The position numbers and the translations under genes are program-made. From Eriocheir sinensis (taxonomy: Eukaryota > Arthropoda > Malacostraca > Decapoda > Varunidae), in NCBI RefSeq assembly GCF_024679095.1, contig NC_066509.1, positions 19,684,825 through 19,748,824 of the forward strand: 64,000 nucleotides of DNA, written 5' to 3'. Shown piece after piece: positions 32,925-49,811 of the stretch. The notes beneath the pieces were generated by a model. The model was not told the origin of the DNA. It made no database searches and saw only the letters and a list, made by a program, of their open reading frames with translations. Each line of letters begins with the position of its first letter. Position 1 is the first letter of the stretch.

Positions 32925-33737
32925 ATTGGTCTTTCCTTCCCCTGAGACTCGCTTCATTTGCATTTCCTCTACCTCATATTCCTCCTCCCCTTTTTCCCAG
33001 TCTCCTTTTTCCCGCTCTTTTTTACTCTTTAGCCTCTCTCTTATTTCTTTATTCCTATTTTCCATTTTCCTCTTTCCTCCTCCACTCTCTTTGTCACTCC
33101 TTCTCCTCCCTTCATCTGTCTCTTTCCGTCTCTTCTTTTCTTTTTTAAGCTTCTTCCCACTTTCATTATTCTGCTTTTCCTGCCGTCCTCTTTACTGGCG
33201 GTTTTCTTTGCTTCTCCTCCCATCTTCTTTCTTTCCCTCTTCCTTACTTTTACCATATTTTCCTCACTCCCTTCCGTCTTTTATTCATATATTTAAAGTC
33301 TGTCTCCTTTTCTGCTCTTCCATTATTTTCCTCCGTTACCTTCATTTCTCTTGTCCTCTCTCTTCCGTTTACTATATTTTTCTCACTCCCTCAGCATCCT
33401 CTACTTCTATCTTTTTAAATCTTTCTTCTTCCCTTTCTTTCTTGACTTTAATTTTTTCTCCTCCTTCATCTCCTCCTCTCTTTTCCTTCCACTTCCATGC
33501 GTCTTCCACCTCTTCCTCAGCCCCTCTTTCTCCTGAATTCTTTACTATCATTCTCTTTATTTCTGTTTTTCCTGTCTTTTCTTCCTCCTTTCTCTTCCTT
33601 TCCTCTTCTCTCTTTCTCATGTTTCCTGCATTTCACATTCCTCACCACCACTTCCTTTGCTTTTACGTTATTTATTTATATTCTTATCTTCAAATTATAC
33701 CCCATTTCTCGCTCTCTCTCTCTCTCTCTCTGTCTTT

Positions 33738-33785
<48 letters not shown>
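32925..33785 (+). repeat. polypyrimidine tract with (CT)n and (TG)n
   Basis: Strand bias flips at about 32910: from here the plus strand is C/T-rich to 33720, then (CT)10 and (TG)22 (33741-33785). Mirror 39663-40800. Confidence 0.9.
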
Positions 33786-33791
<6 letters not shown>

Positions 33792-33837
33792 GGAGTGCAA
33801 GGGCAATAAACCGTGACACGGGGAGGAGGAAATTAGG

Positions 33838-35235
33838 TGAAAAAGGCGTCTCTCGTCGTTCCAGAGTAAATCTCTCAAACTACCACCCTATAGCTTTACT
33901 TTCTGTTCATCTAAAGCTTTTGAATCAATCCTTAACCGAAAGACTAAAAGCACCTTTCCACTTCTAACCTTCTATCTGATCGCCAGTATGGGTTCCGAAA
34001 GGGCGTTCTACTGGCGATCTTCTTGCTCTCCTAACTGATGCTTGGTCATCCTCTTAGCCGTATCGGTGAAACTTTCTCTGTTGCGCTAGACATATCGAAA
34101 GCCCTCGATAGAGTCTGCATAAGTCTTGCTTTCTTAACTGCCCTTTCGGATTCTATCCTCTCTCTGTTCATTTATCTCCAGTTTCTTTTCCGGCCGTTCT
34201 ATCTCTGCTGTGGTAGACGGTCACTGTTCTTACCCTAAACCTATCAACAGTGGTGCTCCACAGGGTTCTGATCTATCATACTATCACCCACTCTTTCTCA
34301 TATTCATTAGTGATCTTCTTTCCAAAACTGTCCTGTCCACTCATGCCGACGACTCCACTCTGCATTATTCAACTTTTTCAATAGAAGGCCATCCCAACAG
34401 GAAGTACATGACTCTAGACTGAGGCTGCGGAACGCTTAACCTCAGACATTGCTATCATTTCCGATTGGGGTAGAAGGAGCCTGTGTCCTTCAATGCATCA
34501 AAAGCTCAATTTCTCAAACCTATCAACTCGACACAATCTTCTAAACACCTATCCCCTATTCTTCGACAACACTCAGCTGTCACTTTCTTTTACACTAAAC
34601 ATCCTCGGCCTACCGTTAGCTCAATATCTCAACTGGAAATTTCACTTCTCCTCTCTTAATAAATCAACTTCCTCGAGGTTGGGCGTTCTGTATCGTCTCC
34701 GCCAGTTCTTCTCCCCCGCGCAGTTGCTATCCATATACAGGGGCCTTGTCCGCCCTCGTATTGAGTATGCATCTCACGTGGGGAGGCTCCACTCACACAC
34801 CTCTTCTGGAAAGACTGAAGTCTAAGGCTCTTCGTCTCTTCAGCTCTCCTCCTCCTACTGATAGTCTTCTACCTCTTAAATTCCGTCGCGATGTTGCCTC
34901 TTTTTCAACTTTCTATCGCTATTTTCACGCTGACTGTATTACTGAACTTCCTAACTGCATACTGCATACCCTATACTGTCCAAACCCTTTATGCAAGACT
35001 TAACCAGCATCTTCACTCATTCATCCCTCATGCTGGTAAACTCTGGAACAATCTTCCTTCATCTGTATTTCCTCCTGCCTACGACTTGAACTCTTTCAAG
35101 AGGAGGGCATCACGACACCTCTCCTCCCGAAATTGACCTCTTTCGCCACCTCTTTGATTATTTTTTAGCGAGTAGCGGGCTTTTTATTATTGTTTTTTTG
35201 TGCTCCTCGAGCTGTCTCCTTTGTTGTAAATAAAA
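33838..35235 (+). mobile_element. LINE-A fragment, left inner copy
   Basis: Starts at the SNYRPIALLS block of the RT and runs to the family tail. Broken in many places: at 34340 the YADD site reads THADD after a 2-base loss absent from the right copy, and SGVPQGS is SGAPQGS with a duplicated patch near 34275. Clearly dead. Confidence 0.88.
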
Positions 35236-35311
35236 AAAGGGTGTGTGTGTAAACTATGAGTCTGCACTCATGTATTATGTATATAGGACAGTTTCATCCA
35301 CTGCCAAGCCA

Positions 35312-35405
<94 letters not shown>

Positions 35406-35490
35406 AAGTGTTTCATCTAATCATCTCGTTAGCACCACTAATAAAGTGACTCTGTCTTAGCAACTGTAATCAGACACTAATTGCCTCTTT
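35236..35490 (+). repeat. module Y, (CA)n and module X
   Basis: Y (aaactatgagtctgcactca to ccactgccaagcc, 35251-35310), (CA)44 and X (caggtaagtg... cagacac, 35401-35477). X and Y recur in the nested palindrome at 37807-38208. Confidence 0.8.
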
Positions 35491-35755
35491 TTATTTACAA
35501 CAAAGGAGACAGCCTCTACAGCAAAGGAGACAGCCTCAAGGGCACAACAAAGTAAACATTAATAAAAAAAGCCCGCTACTGCCGCTCCTAAAAAGAATCC
35601 AAAGAGGTGGCCGAAAGATAAGTCAGTTTCGGGAGGAGAGGTGTCCAGATACCCTCCTCTTGAAAGAGTTCAAGTCGTAGGCAGGAGGAAATACAGATGA
35701 AGGAAGATTGTTCCAGAGTTTACCAGCGTGAGGGATGAAAGAGTGAAGATGCTGG

Positions 35756-36679
35756 TTAACTCTTGCATAAGGGGTTTGGACAGTATAGGGATGAGCATGA
35801 GTAGAAAGTCGAGTGCAGCGGGGCCGCGGGAGGGGGGGGGAGGCATGCAGTTAGCAAGTTCAGAAGAGCAGTCATGTGGAAATATCGATAGAAGATAGAA
35901 AGAGAGGCAACATTGCGGCGGAATTTAAGAGGTAGAAGACTATCAGTATGAGGAGGAGAGCTGATGAGACGAAGAGCCTTGCCCCCACTCTGTCCAGAAG
36001 AGCTGTGTGAGGGAGCCCCCACACATGAGATGCATACTCCATACGAGGGCGGACAAGGCCCTGTATATGGACAGCAACTGTGCAGGGAGAAGAACTGGCG
36101 GAGACGGTACAGAACGCCCAGCCTCGAGGAAGCTGATTTAGTAAGAGATGAGATATGAAGTTTCCAGTTGAGATTTTGAGTTAAGGATAGACCGAGGATG
36201 TTTAGTGTTGAGGAAGGTGATAGCTGGGTGTTGTCAAAGAATAGGGGATAGTTGTTTGGAAGATTGTGTCGAGTGGATAGGTGGATAAACTGTGTTTTTG
36301 AGGCGTTGAAGGACACCAGGTTCTTCTTGCCCCAATCGGAAATAATAGTAAGGACTGAGGCTAAGCGTTCTGCAGCCTCCAGCCTTGAGTCGTTAAGTTC
36401 CTGAAGGGTGGGTCTTCTATTAAAAGAAGTTGAATAATGCAGAGTGGAATCATCGGGGTAGGAATGGATAGGACAGTTCGTTTTGGAAAGAAGATCATCA
36501 ATGAACAACAGAAAGAGAGTGGGAGATAGGACAGAACCCTGTGGGACACCACTGTTAATAGATTTAGGGGAAGAACAGTGACCGTCTACCACGGCAGAAA
36601 TAGAACGGTCAGAAAGGAAACTGGAGATAAAGGTACAGAGAGAAGGATAGAAACCGTAGGAGGGTAGTTTAGAAAGCAA
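35756..36679 (-). pseudogene. LINE-A RT, palm to C-terminus (spacer copy)
   Basis: 307 codons from LPSYGFYPSLCTF through [11 protein letters not shown] to the C-terminal block. The active site reads SYPDDST instead of SYADDST: the alanine of YADD is proline (codon at about 36456), which should abolish or cripple activity. A separate frame upstream (36791-37171) holds YGPDGVPP and NYRPIALLS. Confidence 0.85.
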
Positions 36680-36790
36680 AGATTTGTGCCAGACCCTATC
36701 AAAAGCTTTTGATATGTCCAGCGCAATAGCAAAAGTTTCACCGAAACGGCTAAGAGAGGATGACCAAGAGTCAGTTAAGAAGGTTAGAGA

Positions 36791-37171
36791 TCACCAGTAG
36801 AACGCCCTTGCGGAACCCATACTGGCGATCAGATAGAAGGTCAGAGTGGAAAGGTGCTTTTGAATCTTACGGTTAAGGATTGATTCAAAAGCTTTAGATA
36901 GACAAGAAAGTAAAGCAATAGGACGGTAGTTTGAGGGATTGGAGCGGTCACCCTTCTTAGGTACAGGCTGTGTGAAGGCATACTTCCAGCAAGAAGGAAA
37001 GGTAGATGTTGACAGGCAGAGGCGAAAGAGTTTGACCAGGCAGGGTGACAGCACGGAGGCACAGGTTTTAAGGACAATAGGAGGCACTCCATCAGGTCCA
37101 TAAGCCTTCTGAGGATTGAGGCCAGAGAGGGCATAGAAAACATCATTTTGAAGAATCTTTATAACAGGCAT
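36791..37171 (-). pseudogene. LINE-A RT, N-terminal part (spacer copy)
   Basis: 126 codons matching residues 1-125 of the 16197 frame nearly base for base (KAYGPDGVPP, PKKGDRSNPSNYRPIALLS). A frameshift near 36830 ends it before the catalytic Asp block. Confidence 0.85.
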
Positions 37172-37334
37172 AAAGGAGTCAGAGGGGGATGAGTAGGAGG
37201 AATATGCCCAGAATCGTCCAGAGTGGAGTTTTTAGAAAAGTTTGAGAGAAGAGTTCAGCCTTAGAGATAGATGAGACGGCAGTGTTGCCGTCAGGACTGA
37301 GGAGTGTAGGGAAAGATCAAGAAGTGAAGATTGC

Positions 37335-37676
37335 CTATATATTTTTTGCTAGATGCCAGAAGTCACGGGAAGAGTTAGAGAAAGCAAGGTTTTGACATTT
37401 TCTATTAATGAAAGAATTTTTGGTTAGTCGGAGAATAGATTTGGCACGATTTCGGGCAGAAATGTAAAGTTCATAATTAGCATTAGTTTGAAGGCTCTGG
37501 TATCTTTTGTGAGCTACCTCTATCATTGACAGCACGAGAACAAGCGTGATTAAACCAAGGCTTTTAGCGTGAGGAGTAGAGAAAGAACGAGGAATGTATG
37601 CTCCATTCCAGAGATAATCACCTCTGTGATGCGCTGAGCACACACAGAGGGTCTCTATCCTGGAAGCAATAATCAT
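37335..37676 (-). pseudogene. LINE-A ORF2, segment upstream of the RT
   Basis: 113 codons; its end (RDFWHLAKNI) matches the first codons of the 16009 copy, which places it just 5' of the RT. The middle (EVAHKRYQSLQTNANYEL) is the basic linker typical between endonuclease and RT. No endonuclease motif is seen further 5'. Confidence 0.75.
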
Positions 37677-37700
37677 TCCACGGGAAATCGGAAAAGTACA

Positions 37701-37806
37701 TCCTCAGGTCGGGTTCGGCCACCTCTTTATTTTTTTAGAGCAGCGAGTAGCGGCTTTTTATTATTGTTTCCTTTTGTGCCTCGAGCTGTCTCCTTTGTTG
37801 TAATAA
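37701..37806 (+). mobile_element. LINE-A tail, plus orientation
   Basis: ggttcggccacctctttat through gagctgtctcctttgttgtaa. Pairs with the tail at 35491-35623 and marks the inner limit of the right arm. Confidence 0.85.
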
Positions 37807-38208
<402 letters not shown>

Positions 38209-39622
38209 TTAATTTACAGCAAAGGAGACAGCTCGAGGGCACAAAAAAGGAAACAATAATAAAAAAAAGCCCGCTACTCGCTGCTCCTAAAAAAAATAAT
38301 CAAAAGAGGTGGCCGAAAGAGAGGTCAATTTCGGGAGGAGAGGTGTCGTGATGCCCTCCTCTTGAAAGAGTTCAAGTCGTAGGCAGGAGGAAATACAGAT
38401 GAAGGAAGATTGTTCCAGAGTTTACCAGCATGAGGGATGAATGAGTGAAGATGCTGGTTAAGTCTTGCATAAAGGGTTTGGACAGTATAGGGTATGCAGT
38501 ATGCAGTTAGGAAGTTCAGTAATACAGTCAGCGTGAAAATAGCGATAGAAAGTAGAAAAAGAGGCAACATCGCGACGGAATTTAAGAGGTAGAAGACTAT
38601 CAGTAGGAGGAGGAGAGCTGAAGAGACGAAGAGCCTTAGACTTCAGTCTTTCCAGAAGAGGTGTGTGAGTGGAGCCTCCCCACGTGAGATGCATACTCAA
38701 TACGAGGGCGGACAAGGCCCCTGTATATGGATAGCAACTGCGCGGGGGAGAAGAATTGGCGGAGACGATACAGAACGCCCAACCTCGAGGAAGTTGATTT
38801 AGTGAGAGAGGAGATGTGAAGTTTCCAGTTGAGATTTTGAGTTAAGGATAGACCAAGGATGTTTAGTGTCGAAGAAAGTGACAGCTGAGTGTTGTCGAAG
38901 AATAGGGGATAGGTGTTTGGAAGATTGTGTCGAGTTGATAGGTTGAGAAATTGAGTTATTGATGCGTTGAAGGACACAAGGCCCTTCTACCCCAATCGGA
39001 AATGATAGCAATGTTCGAGGTTAAGCGTTCCGCAGACTCGAGTCTAGAGTCGTGTACTTCCTGTTGGGATGGCCTTCTATTGAAAAAAGTTGAATAATGC
39101 AGAGTGGAGTCGTCGGCGTATGAGTGGACAGGACAGTTTGTTATGGAAAGAAAATCATTAATGAATAACAGGAAGAGAGTGGGTGATAGGACAGAGCCCT
39201 GTGGAACACCACTGTTGATAGGTTTAGGGAAAGAACAGTGACCGTCTACCACAGCAGAGATAGAACGGTCGGAAAGGAAACTGGAGATAAATGAACAGAG
39301 AGAGGGATAGAATCCGAAAGAGGGCAGTTAAGAAAGCAAAGACTTATGCCAGACTCTATCGATGTCTTTGGATATGTCTTGCGCAACAGAGAAAGTTTCA
39401 CCGATACGGCTAAGAGAGGATGACCAAGCATCGGTTAGGAGAGCAAGAAGATCGCCAGTAGAACGCCCCTTTCGGAACCCATACTGGCGATCAGATAGAA
39501 GGTTAGAAGTGGAAAGGTGCTTTTGAGTCTTTCGGTTAAGGATTGATTCAAAAGCTTTAGATAGACAGGAAAGTAAAGCTATAGGGTGGTAGTTTGAGAG
39601 ATTTACTCTGGAACGACGAGAG
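38209..39622 (-). mobile_element. LINE-A fragment, right inner copy
   Basis: Mirror of 33838-35235. Better preserved: one frame (38956-39252) keeps [11 protein letters not shown] and SYADDST; others (39328-39636, 38636-38977, 38325-38570) cover the rest. Still several frameshifts. Confidence 0.88.
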
Positions 39623-40800
<1,178 letters not shown>

Positions 40801-42180
40801 GCAATCACCCCCCTCCCCCTCTTCCCCTCTTTCCTCCCCCCTCTTCTCTCCCCCCCCTCTTCTTCCCTCTCCCTTTTCTCACTTCTTTCTTTCTCGCATT
40901 GCCCCTCTCACTTCCTTCTTCCCCTTCTCCACTTCCTTCTTTTCTTCCTTCCCCTCCCTCCTCTTTCTATCCTTCATTCTCCATCCCTTCCTCCTTTCCT
41001 TTTCTCCCTCATTTTACCTCATCCTATTTCCTCCTTTCACCGTCCCTTTTCGATCGTATCCCATAAGTTTTCTTCCACTTCCCTCTATCTTCGTTCCCCC
41101 TCCCTTATTCTCCCTCCTTTCTATCCCTCCCTTCCTTCCCGCCCTTCCTTTCATCATTTTCCCTTTTCTCCCTTCCTTTCCTCCATGTAATATTTTTGCT
41201 TCCTCTCACTGTCTCTCCCCTCTCCGTCCTCTTTCTTGCCTCCCTCTGCCTATCTCTCTCCTCTCTTCCTAACTCATTTTACCTCCATGTGTTTTTTTCT
41301 CTCGCTCCCTTTCAGTCCAAGTTGTTTTTCTTCCTTATTTCTATCAATTTAATCCTATCTTCTTTCTTTTGTCTTTCTGTTCTTGCTTATTTCCTTTCGT
41401 GTCTTCTCTCTTGCTGTTTTCTTTTATATATTTTTCTTACAAACGACATTTTTTTTTTTTCCTTTTTTCGTTCCATCTTTCACTTTTCTTCATGGGTCTT
41501 CTTGCCGTCATTAATCATGTTTGCCTTTCCTTCGCCTCTCATTTCTTCTCTTTCGCCCTCCCTCCCTCTGCCATCTCTCCTTCCATCCTTCTTTCCTTCA
41601 TTCAGTCATTCCGTCCTCCCTACCTTGATCCATGCCTCACTGTCTATCATGTTTTCCTTCCTTCGTCATTTATGTTCTTCCTTCCTTCCTTCCTTCCTTC
41701 TTTTCTTTGTTCCTTCCATCCTTCCTTGCCCTATACATCGCTTCATTTTTTTCTTTTTCTTCCTTCCTTTCTTCCTTCATTCCTTCCTTCTCATCACCTT
41801 TTCTTCTTTCTTTTCTTCTTTCTTCCCCTCCTGCATTCCGTGCTTCCCTCCCTTTTTCCTAACTAGCTCCCGTCTTTTCTTTTCCTCTTGTCTTCCTTCC
41901 CTTTGTTTCATTCTTTCCCTTCTTTTATTTATTTATTCATCTTCCAATTAGTTACCTTTTCATCTTCCTCTCTTTCCATCTTTCTTTCGTTTTTACCTCA
42001 TTTGTCCTTCAATCCTTCCTTCATTTCTTCCTTCCTTCCCTCCTTCATTCGTTTCTTTCATGTTTCCCTTTCCCATTCTTTCTATTTTTCTTACCTCCAC
42101 TCTTTCAGCCATTCTCTTTTCCTCTCTTTCTTTTCTCTCTTCCCCCCAAATGACTCCCGTTATTGTCTCTTGACAATAAC
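40801..42180 (+). repeat. 1.4-kb polypyrimidine (TTCC)n-like tract
   Basis: Mirror of 31556-32900. Frames rich in Ser/Phe/Leu are artefacts of composition. Confidence 0.9.
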
Positions 42181-42278
42181 CTTTATTTTTACTCAGTTTG
42201 AGAAAGTGTCGAATTTTTTTTTTCTTTTCTTTTCAAAGTGTCTTTTTATAGTCTTGGTGTTGATTGTTTTTTGGCAGC

Positions 42279-44577
<2,299 letters not shown>

Positions 44578-45377
44578 AATAGGCGCACCTAACATTACCA
44601 AATATGGGGTACAAACTTGGCGGAGGGACTGTTTTTTGGGCGCCATTAAAGGTAATGGCTAAAGAGTAGCTTAGCCGGATATTTTGTTTTTATTTATCAA
44701 TGATCCACGAGACATCCTGGAGTTAAAGCAAAGTATGTGCTTATCTTTGTATTCATTCATACACACACTGGTAACATTTCTGTGGAGTCTGATTCACTTA
44801 TTAGAGTGAAATTCGTGTCACTAGTAAAAATGAAACTAGTAATTTAAGTTTTGCCACCATGAAATATACACAAATAGATAAATATTAAGGCTCACGAAGT
44901 CACAATAAGTGACATCACCTGCTTTGCGCAGTAAAAGTATGCTATTTTAGGTATCTGGATCCCGCAATATGGCAGGCCGCTGCTGCCTCGGCCACAGACT
45001 ATTGCCAGATTGTCATACTCAGCCGATTATATTTCCCGACTTCCTACCCCAAAACTGTCTTTTATTCCAATAACGGAACTAATTTATAGTTATCGTTAAA
45101 AGAGTTAGATCCTGATGTTTCTTGGCAATAGTTAGGCGTCAAAAACCGTTAAATACTATGCTCTGAGTACGACAATCTGGCAACGGTAGCTATACGTATT
45201 TTCATATTATTGTTCTGTTATTTACTGAATGTTGTGTTCAAGAAAAAGAATACTCATAATTTAGTTAGTTTTTGGTTATAAGAATTCTTTACGAAATACA
45301 AGTACAACATTACCTTCTTTAACTTAGGAAACGTCCTGAATCCTGGATCGGCTATGGTATTGTTAGGTACGCCTATT
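44578..45377. mobile_element. MITE-1 (right copy)
   Basis: 800 bp from AATAGGCGCACCTAACAT to the inverted end at 45377. Very close to the left copy; one patch near 45060-45110 differs more (ttattccaataacgg against the left version). Confidence 0.8.
45002..45183. mobile_element. MITE-2 nested (right copy)
   Basis: 182 bp, same 21-bp inverted ends as at 28771-28954. Confidence 0.75.
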
Positions 45378-46020
45378 GATCTGTATAAGGAGTTAAGTGA
45401 GTATATTGGGAGGATGGCTGGACGGCTAATAGGATTTTTAATGTTTGGTTTATGTGGAAGGTAAACTGTATAGATGATTTGAAGTATATGTAAAAATAAT
45501 CAGTAAAAGGAGTAAGTGTTTATGTTAAGTGGATGACTGAACGGCTAGTAGGGTTTTTAATGATTGGTTAATGTGGAAGGTAAACAGTATAGATGATATG
45601 AAGTACCTGTGTGAAAATTTAGTAATATAAAGGGATACGTGTGTGTATGGGGAGGAAGGTTGTACGGAACGGATTTATAATGTTCGGTGATGTAATGGAA
45701 GGTTAACAGAATAGATGATGTGAAGTTTATGCGAAAGGTTGAAATGATAAGTATATGAAGAGTTAAAAGTATAAGAGAGTGAACATTGCTTATTGAAAGT
45801 TGTATTTAAGTGGAAATGGGGTTTATTATTCAGTGATTTAGTGTCAGACAAACAAAATTTACGGTTTGAAATATATATCTTATTGAGCGATGTAAAGAGT
45901 TGTACTGGCTCAGGAGTGTGGATATTATGATGTACCGTGATTAATGTAGAATAGCGAATGGTGTTTGCTGTTCAGTGAATTAACAGAACACAAATTGTAT
46001 AGATGATTTGAAGCATACGT
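45378..46020 (-). repeat. 120-bp degenerate tandem repeat (right)
   Basis: Mirror of 27945-28576; units recognised by gtatagatgatttgaagtat at 45467, 45588, 45710 and 45997 approximately. Confidence 0.75.
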
Positions 46021-46344
<324 letters not shown>

Positions 46345-46464
46345 GAAGGAAAGGGTTTGGTATGGTCGGCCTTCTCATCCATGTCTTATCAAAGTTATAT
46401 TTACGAAGCCGAAAAGCTGGAATTGTAACCTTTCCTTCCTGTCCATTTTGTGTGCCAACCACAT

Positions 46465-46880
46465 TCCTACCGACCTAACTACTTACCTACGTGCCTACTT
46501 ACCTCTATATCTACCTACCTAACTCTGTATCTAATTACTTCGCTGCCTTCTTACCTACTTACACCCTCCTACCTGTCCACACTTTCTTTCATCCTTGTTA
46601 CTTTCTACTTCCTTCTCTCTCTTCTTCTCCTCCCTCCTCCTTTTCTTCACCTCCTACCTACTTTTTTTTCTTGTCTATCTACACCTCTACTTACTAACAA
46701 GCTATCCACCGATCAGTGTACTGATCTATCTACAAAACTACCTACTTAGATTTCTACCTGCCTTTTTAACTACCTTTCTTATTTTTTTTGGCGAACCTTC
46801 CTTCCTCTCTTCCTCCCTCCCTCCCTCCCTCCCTCCCTACCTACCTAGCTTCTCCCAATGTCTCTTCCCTCCTACTTACC
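46465..46880 (+). repeat. degenerate (CTAC)n/(TCCC)n tract
   Basis: Mirror of 27190-27610; pure tccc at 46814-46837. Confidence 0.85.
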
Positions 46881-49355
46881 CACCTATCTCCCCTCCTCGT
46901 GTGTATCTCGCCTTATACTATATGCATACATTCCCCTCAGCATCTGTCCATGTATTATGTCTTATCTGTACTCGCAAGATATCCCAGTGTACTATTACGT
47001 GTGTATAGATTATTTGGCTCTCATCGTACATTTACATACGTACATTTTATATCCCACCTTTCTATCAGCCGTTTCATTCTATTTCTCCTCTTCCTCCTCT
47101 CCCTTCCGGCCATCTATTATCAATATCCCTTTAAGCAGGGCGGAGATGTTAGCAGCAGGTACAGAGTGACCGCCGGGAGAAGGGAAGGGGGGGAGGGGAG
47201 GGAGAGGAAATGAAAGGGAGGGGAGGAGGTGGAGCGGAAGGAACGAGGAGGGAAGGGAATGGGATTGGAATGGAAAACTGAAGGAATGGAAAGCGATGGA
47301 GAATTGTGTGAAATAGGCGAGGAGATGGTGGAACGAAAGAAGGATGAAAGGGAAAGGGAAGGGAAGGGGAAGAGTAGCAGAAGCAGCAAGAAAGAAAGGG
47401 AGACTCCTAAACCTTCCTTTTCTTTAACCTACCCTTGCCAAGGCACACACACCCTTCACTCCCGCCCCTTCACCTTCCTCCTCTCACATCCCTCCCCCCT
47501 TCCCCTTCCCCTAATCCCAAACACGTCCCTTATGGCACCCTTCACTTGGCACTTTATCGAACAGTCAAAGCTCCGTTTAGGCTCTCGGCGCCCATTTCAA
47601 TTTATTAATGCCGCCATGCAAAAAATGAGGGTGCGGTAAAGTGAAAGGCGGCACTAGGAGCAATATATTGGTTGTAAAATTATTCCTTTGGCCGAGACGG
47701 GATCCCGGGGTGAGGGAAGGCGCGGGTGTTGGTGACGGAAGCAGCGCGGGCGAGGGGTGGGATGGTAAAGAACGGGAGGAGGAAGTGGCTGGGGAAATGG
47801 AACAGGAGGAAAAGTGAAGAAGGAAGGCAAAAGAGAAAGAAGCAGTAGATGGAAGATGAAGGGAATACGAGGGGGAGAAGAGGGTAGTGAGGGATATGGC
47901 AAGACGTATAGAAAACGGTGTTGGAGAAGGACCAGGACGATGGTAGATAGCAAAAATTGGTGGTGACGGAAAAATAAAGAATATCGCAGACGAGCGAGTC
48001 GCGCTGTGCATTATCATGCAAATCCATCATTTCCTGTGCTTGCGTGCGTCCAGCGGCCGCACGTATTTCTACCAAACGTGAGCTGAAATGGCCGTGTAAA
48101 CTATGGCATTAAAAAGCTCGTGAGTCAGAGAGCTCGTGGCGAATAGTGCCACAGTAATATAAATAATAATCCAGAAATGTCGCGGCGTCAGCGTAATGTT
48201 GTAAACAAATTGTCGAGACGTGTCCAGGACGGAACATCCTCGCGTGCGTTCATTGCGCCGTTGTATTCTTTATATTGGCGTGTTGATGACTGTGTGGCAA
48301 CAGCGAAGTTGTGTTGTACATTTTATTAATAAGTGAGGGAACAGTTGCACCGTCGCTGCAGTAACAGTCTACGGAAACTGAAATTTCAATCCCGCGTATG
48401 ATCTGCCCCTCGCCACGAAGGAACGGTAGTGTGTTGTAACGACGTGTTCCTCTGCGCCTTGGCAGTGTTTGCCATGCCTCCCGTGGTGGGCTGGATTGAT
48501 CTCCGCACTCAGGAGACAGTCTGTCCGTCACACAGACTCTCGTGTTTCTGTATGACTCGCCTCAGGTCACCTTCCTTACAGGATAATTATGGATGGCACC
48601 GTTGTATACTTAGCAGCGACTGTAGACCTTCCATGGGTGTAAAAAAAATAATTGCGAAAAATGGCGTTATGATTTATAACTCCGATGTATTTACATCATA
48701 TATATTTGACAAAAGCACTGAAACAGTACTGGTGTCAGACATTTCATCACATAAAGATAAGTCTTCTGAACACGGTGGCATAACCAAGTTATAGATGAAA
48801 TGGGATATAAATGAAAAAATGAATTTTAAATTTGAATACTGAACAAGACAATACATCCTCCTCCATCAGAGCGACGCGCGCCTGGGCGTGGGCACACTGG
48901 CCACTGCCTGCTGGTGCTGGCGTGGCGCTGCGCCGTACGTTCATGCTTTCCTGCTTCCAACAAATATCACTTGCTTATTAAGCGCAGCTCCCTTATCATT
49001 CGTTCCTCGCATCGTTACTCTGGTTTACGAGTAAACTCAATCTGTTGCTACTCACGAACTGACGGAATAGTGACATTTACAGCAAGGGAGCGACGAGGAA
49101 AGACTGGCTGTGAGGGAGAAAAGGTGCTCATTAGGGCACGGAGAATGGGCAGCGTGCTCGTTACTCGTCTTGCAATGATTCACCTTGCACAGTAATGCCT
49201 GATGAGCCATTAGTGGGTGCAGCAAAGGGAAGGACCAGCCATTAACATGTACTTTAATTACGACACATGATGGACGCGGTATTGTTTTTATTATTGAGCG
49301 AGCGACTCAAAAGCGAGACGAGGTGTACGAACATGAGATGCGGCACGTGCTGACC
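46881..49355. other. low-repeat stretch; no confirmed gene
   Basis: Mirror of 24701-27189. The 121-codon frame reads on the plus strand at 48429-48794 with the same protein sequence as its partner. No domain recognised. Confidence 0.45.

Positions 49356-49811
<456 letters not shown>

Larger units (their letters stand above)
35491..37695 (-). mobile_element. LINE-A, longest copy, forms the palindrome spacer
   Basis: Minus-strand element from tail (35491-35600) to a 5' point near 37690, about 2.2 kb. It extends further 5' than the other copies, adding sequence between endonuclease and RT (37335-37676). All but its tail is unique to the centre of the giant palindrome (35624-37700). Confidence 0.9.
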
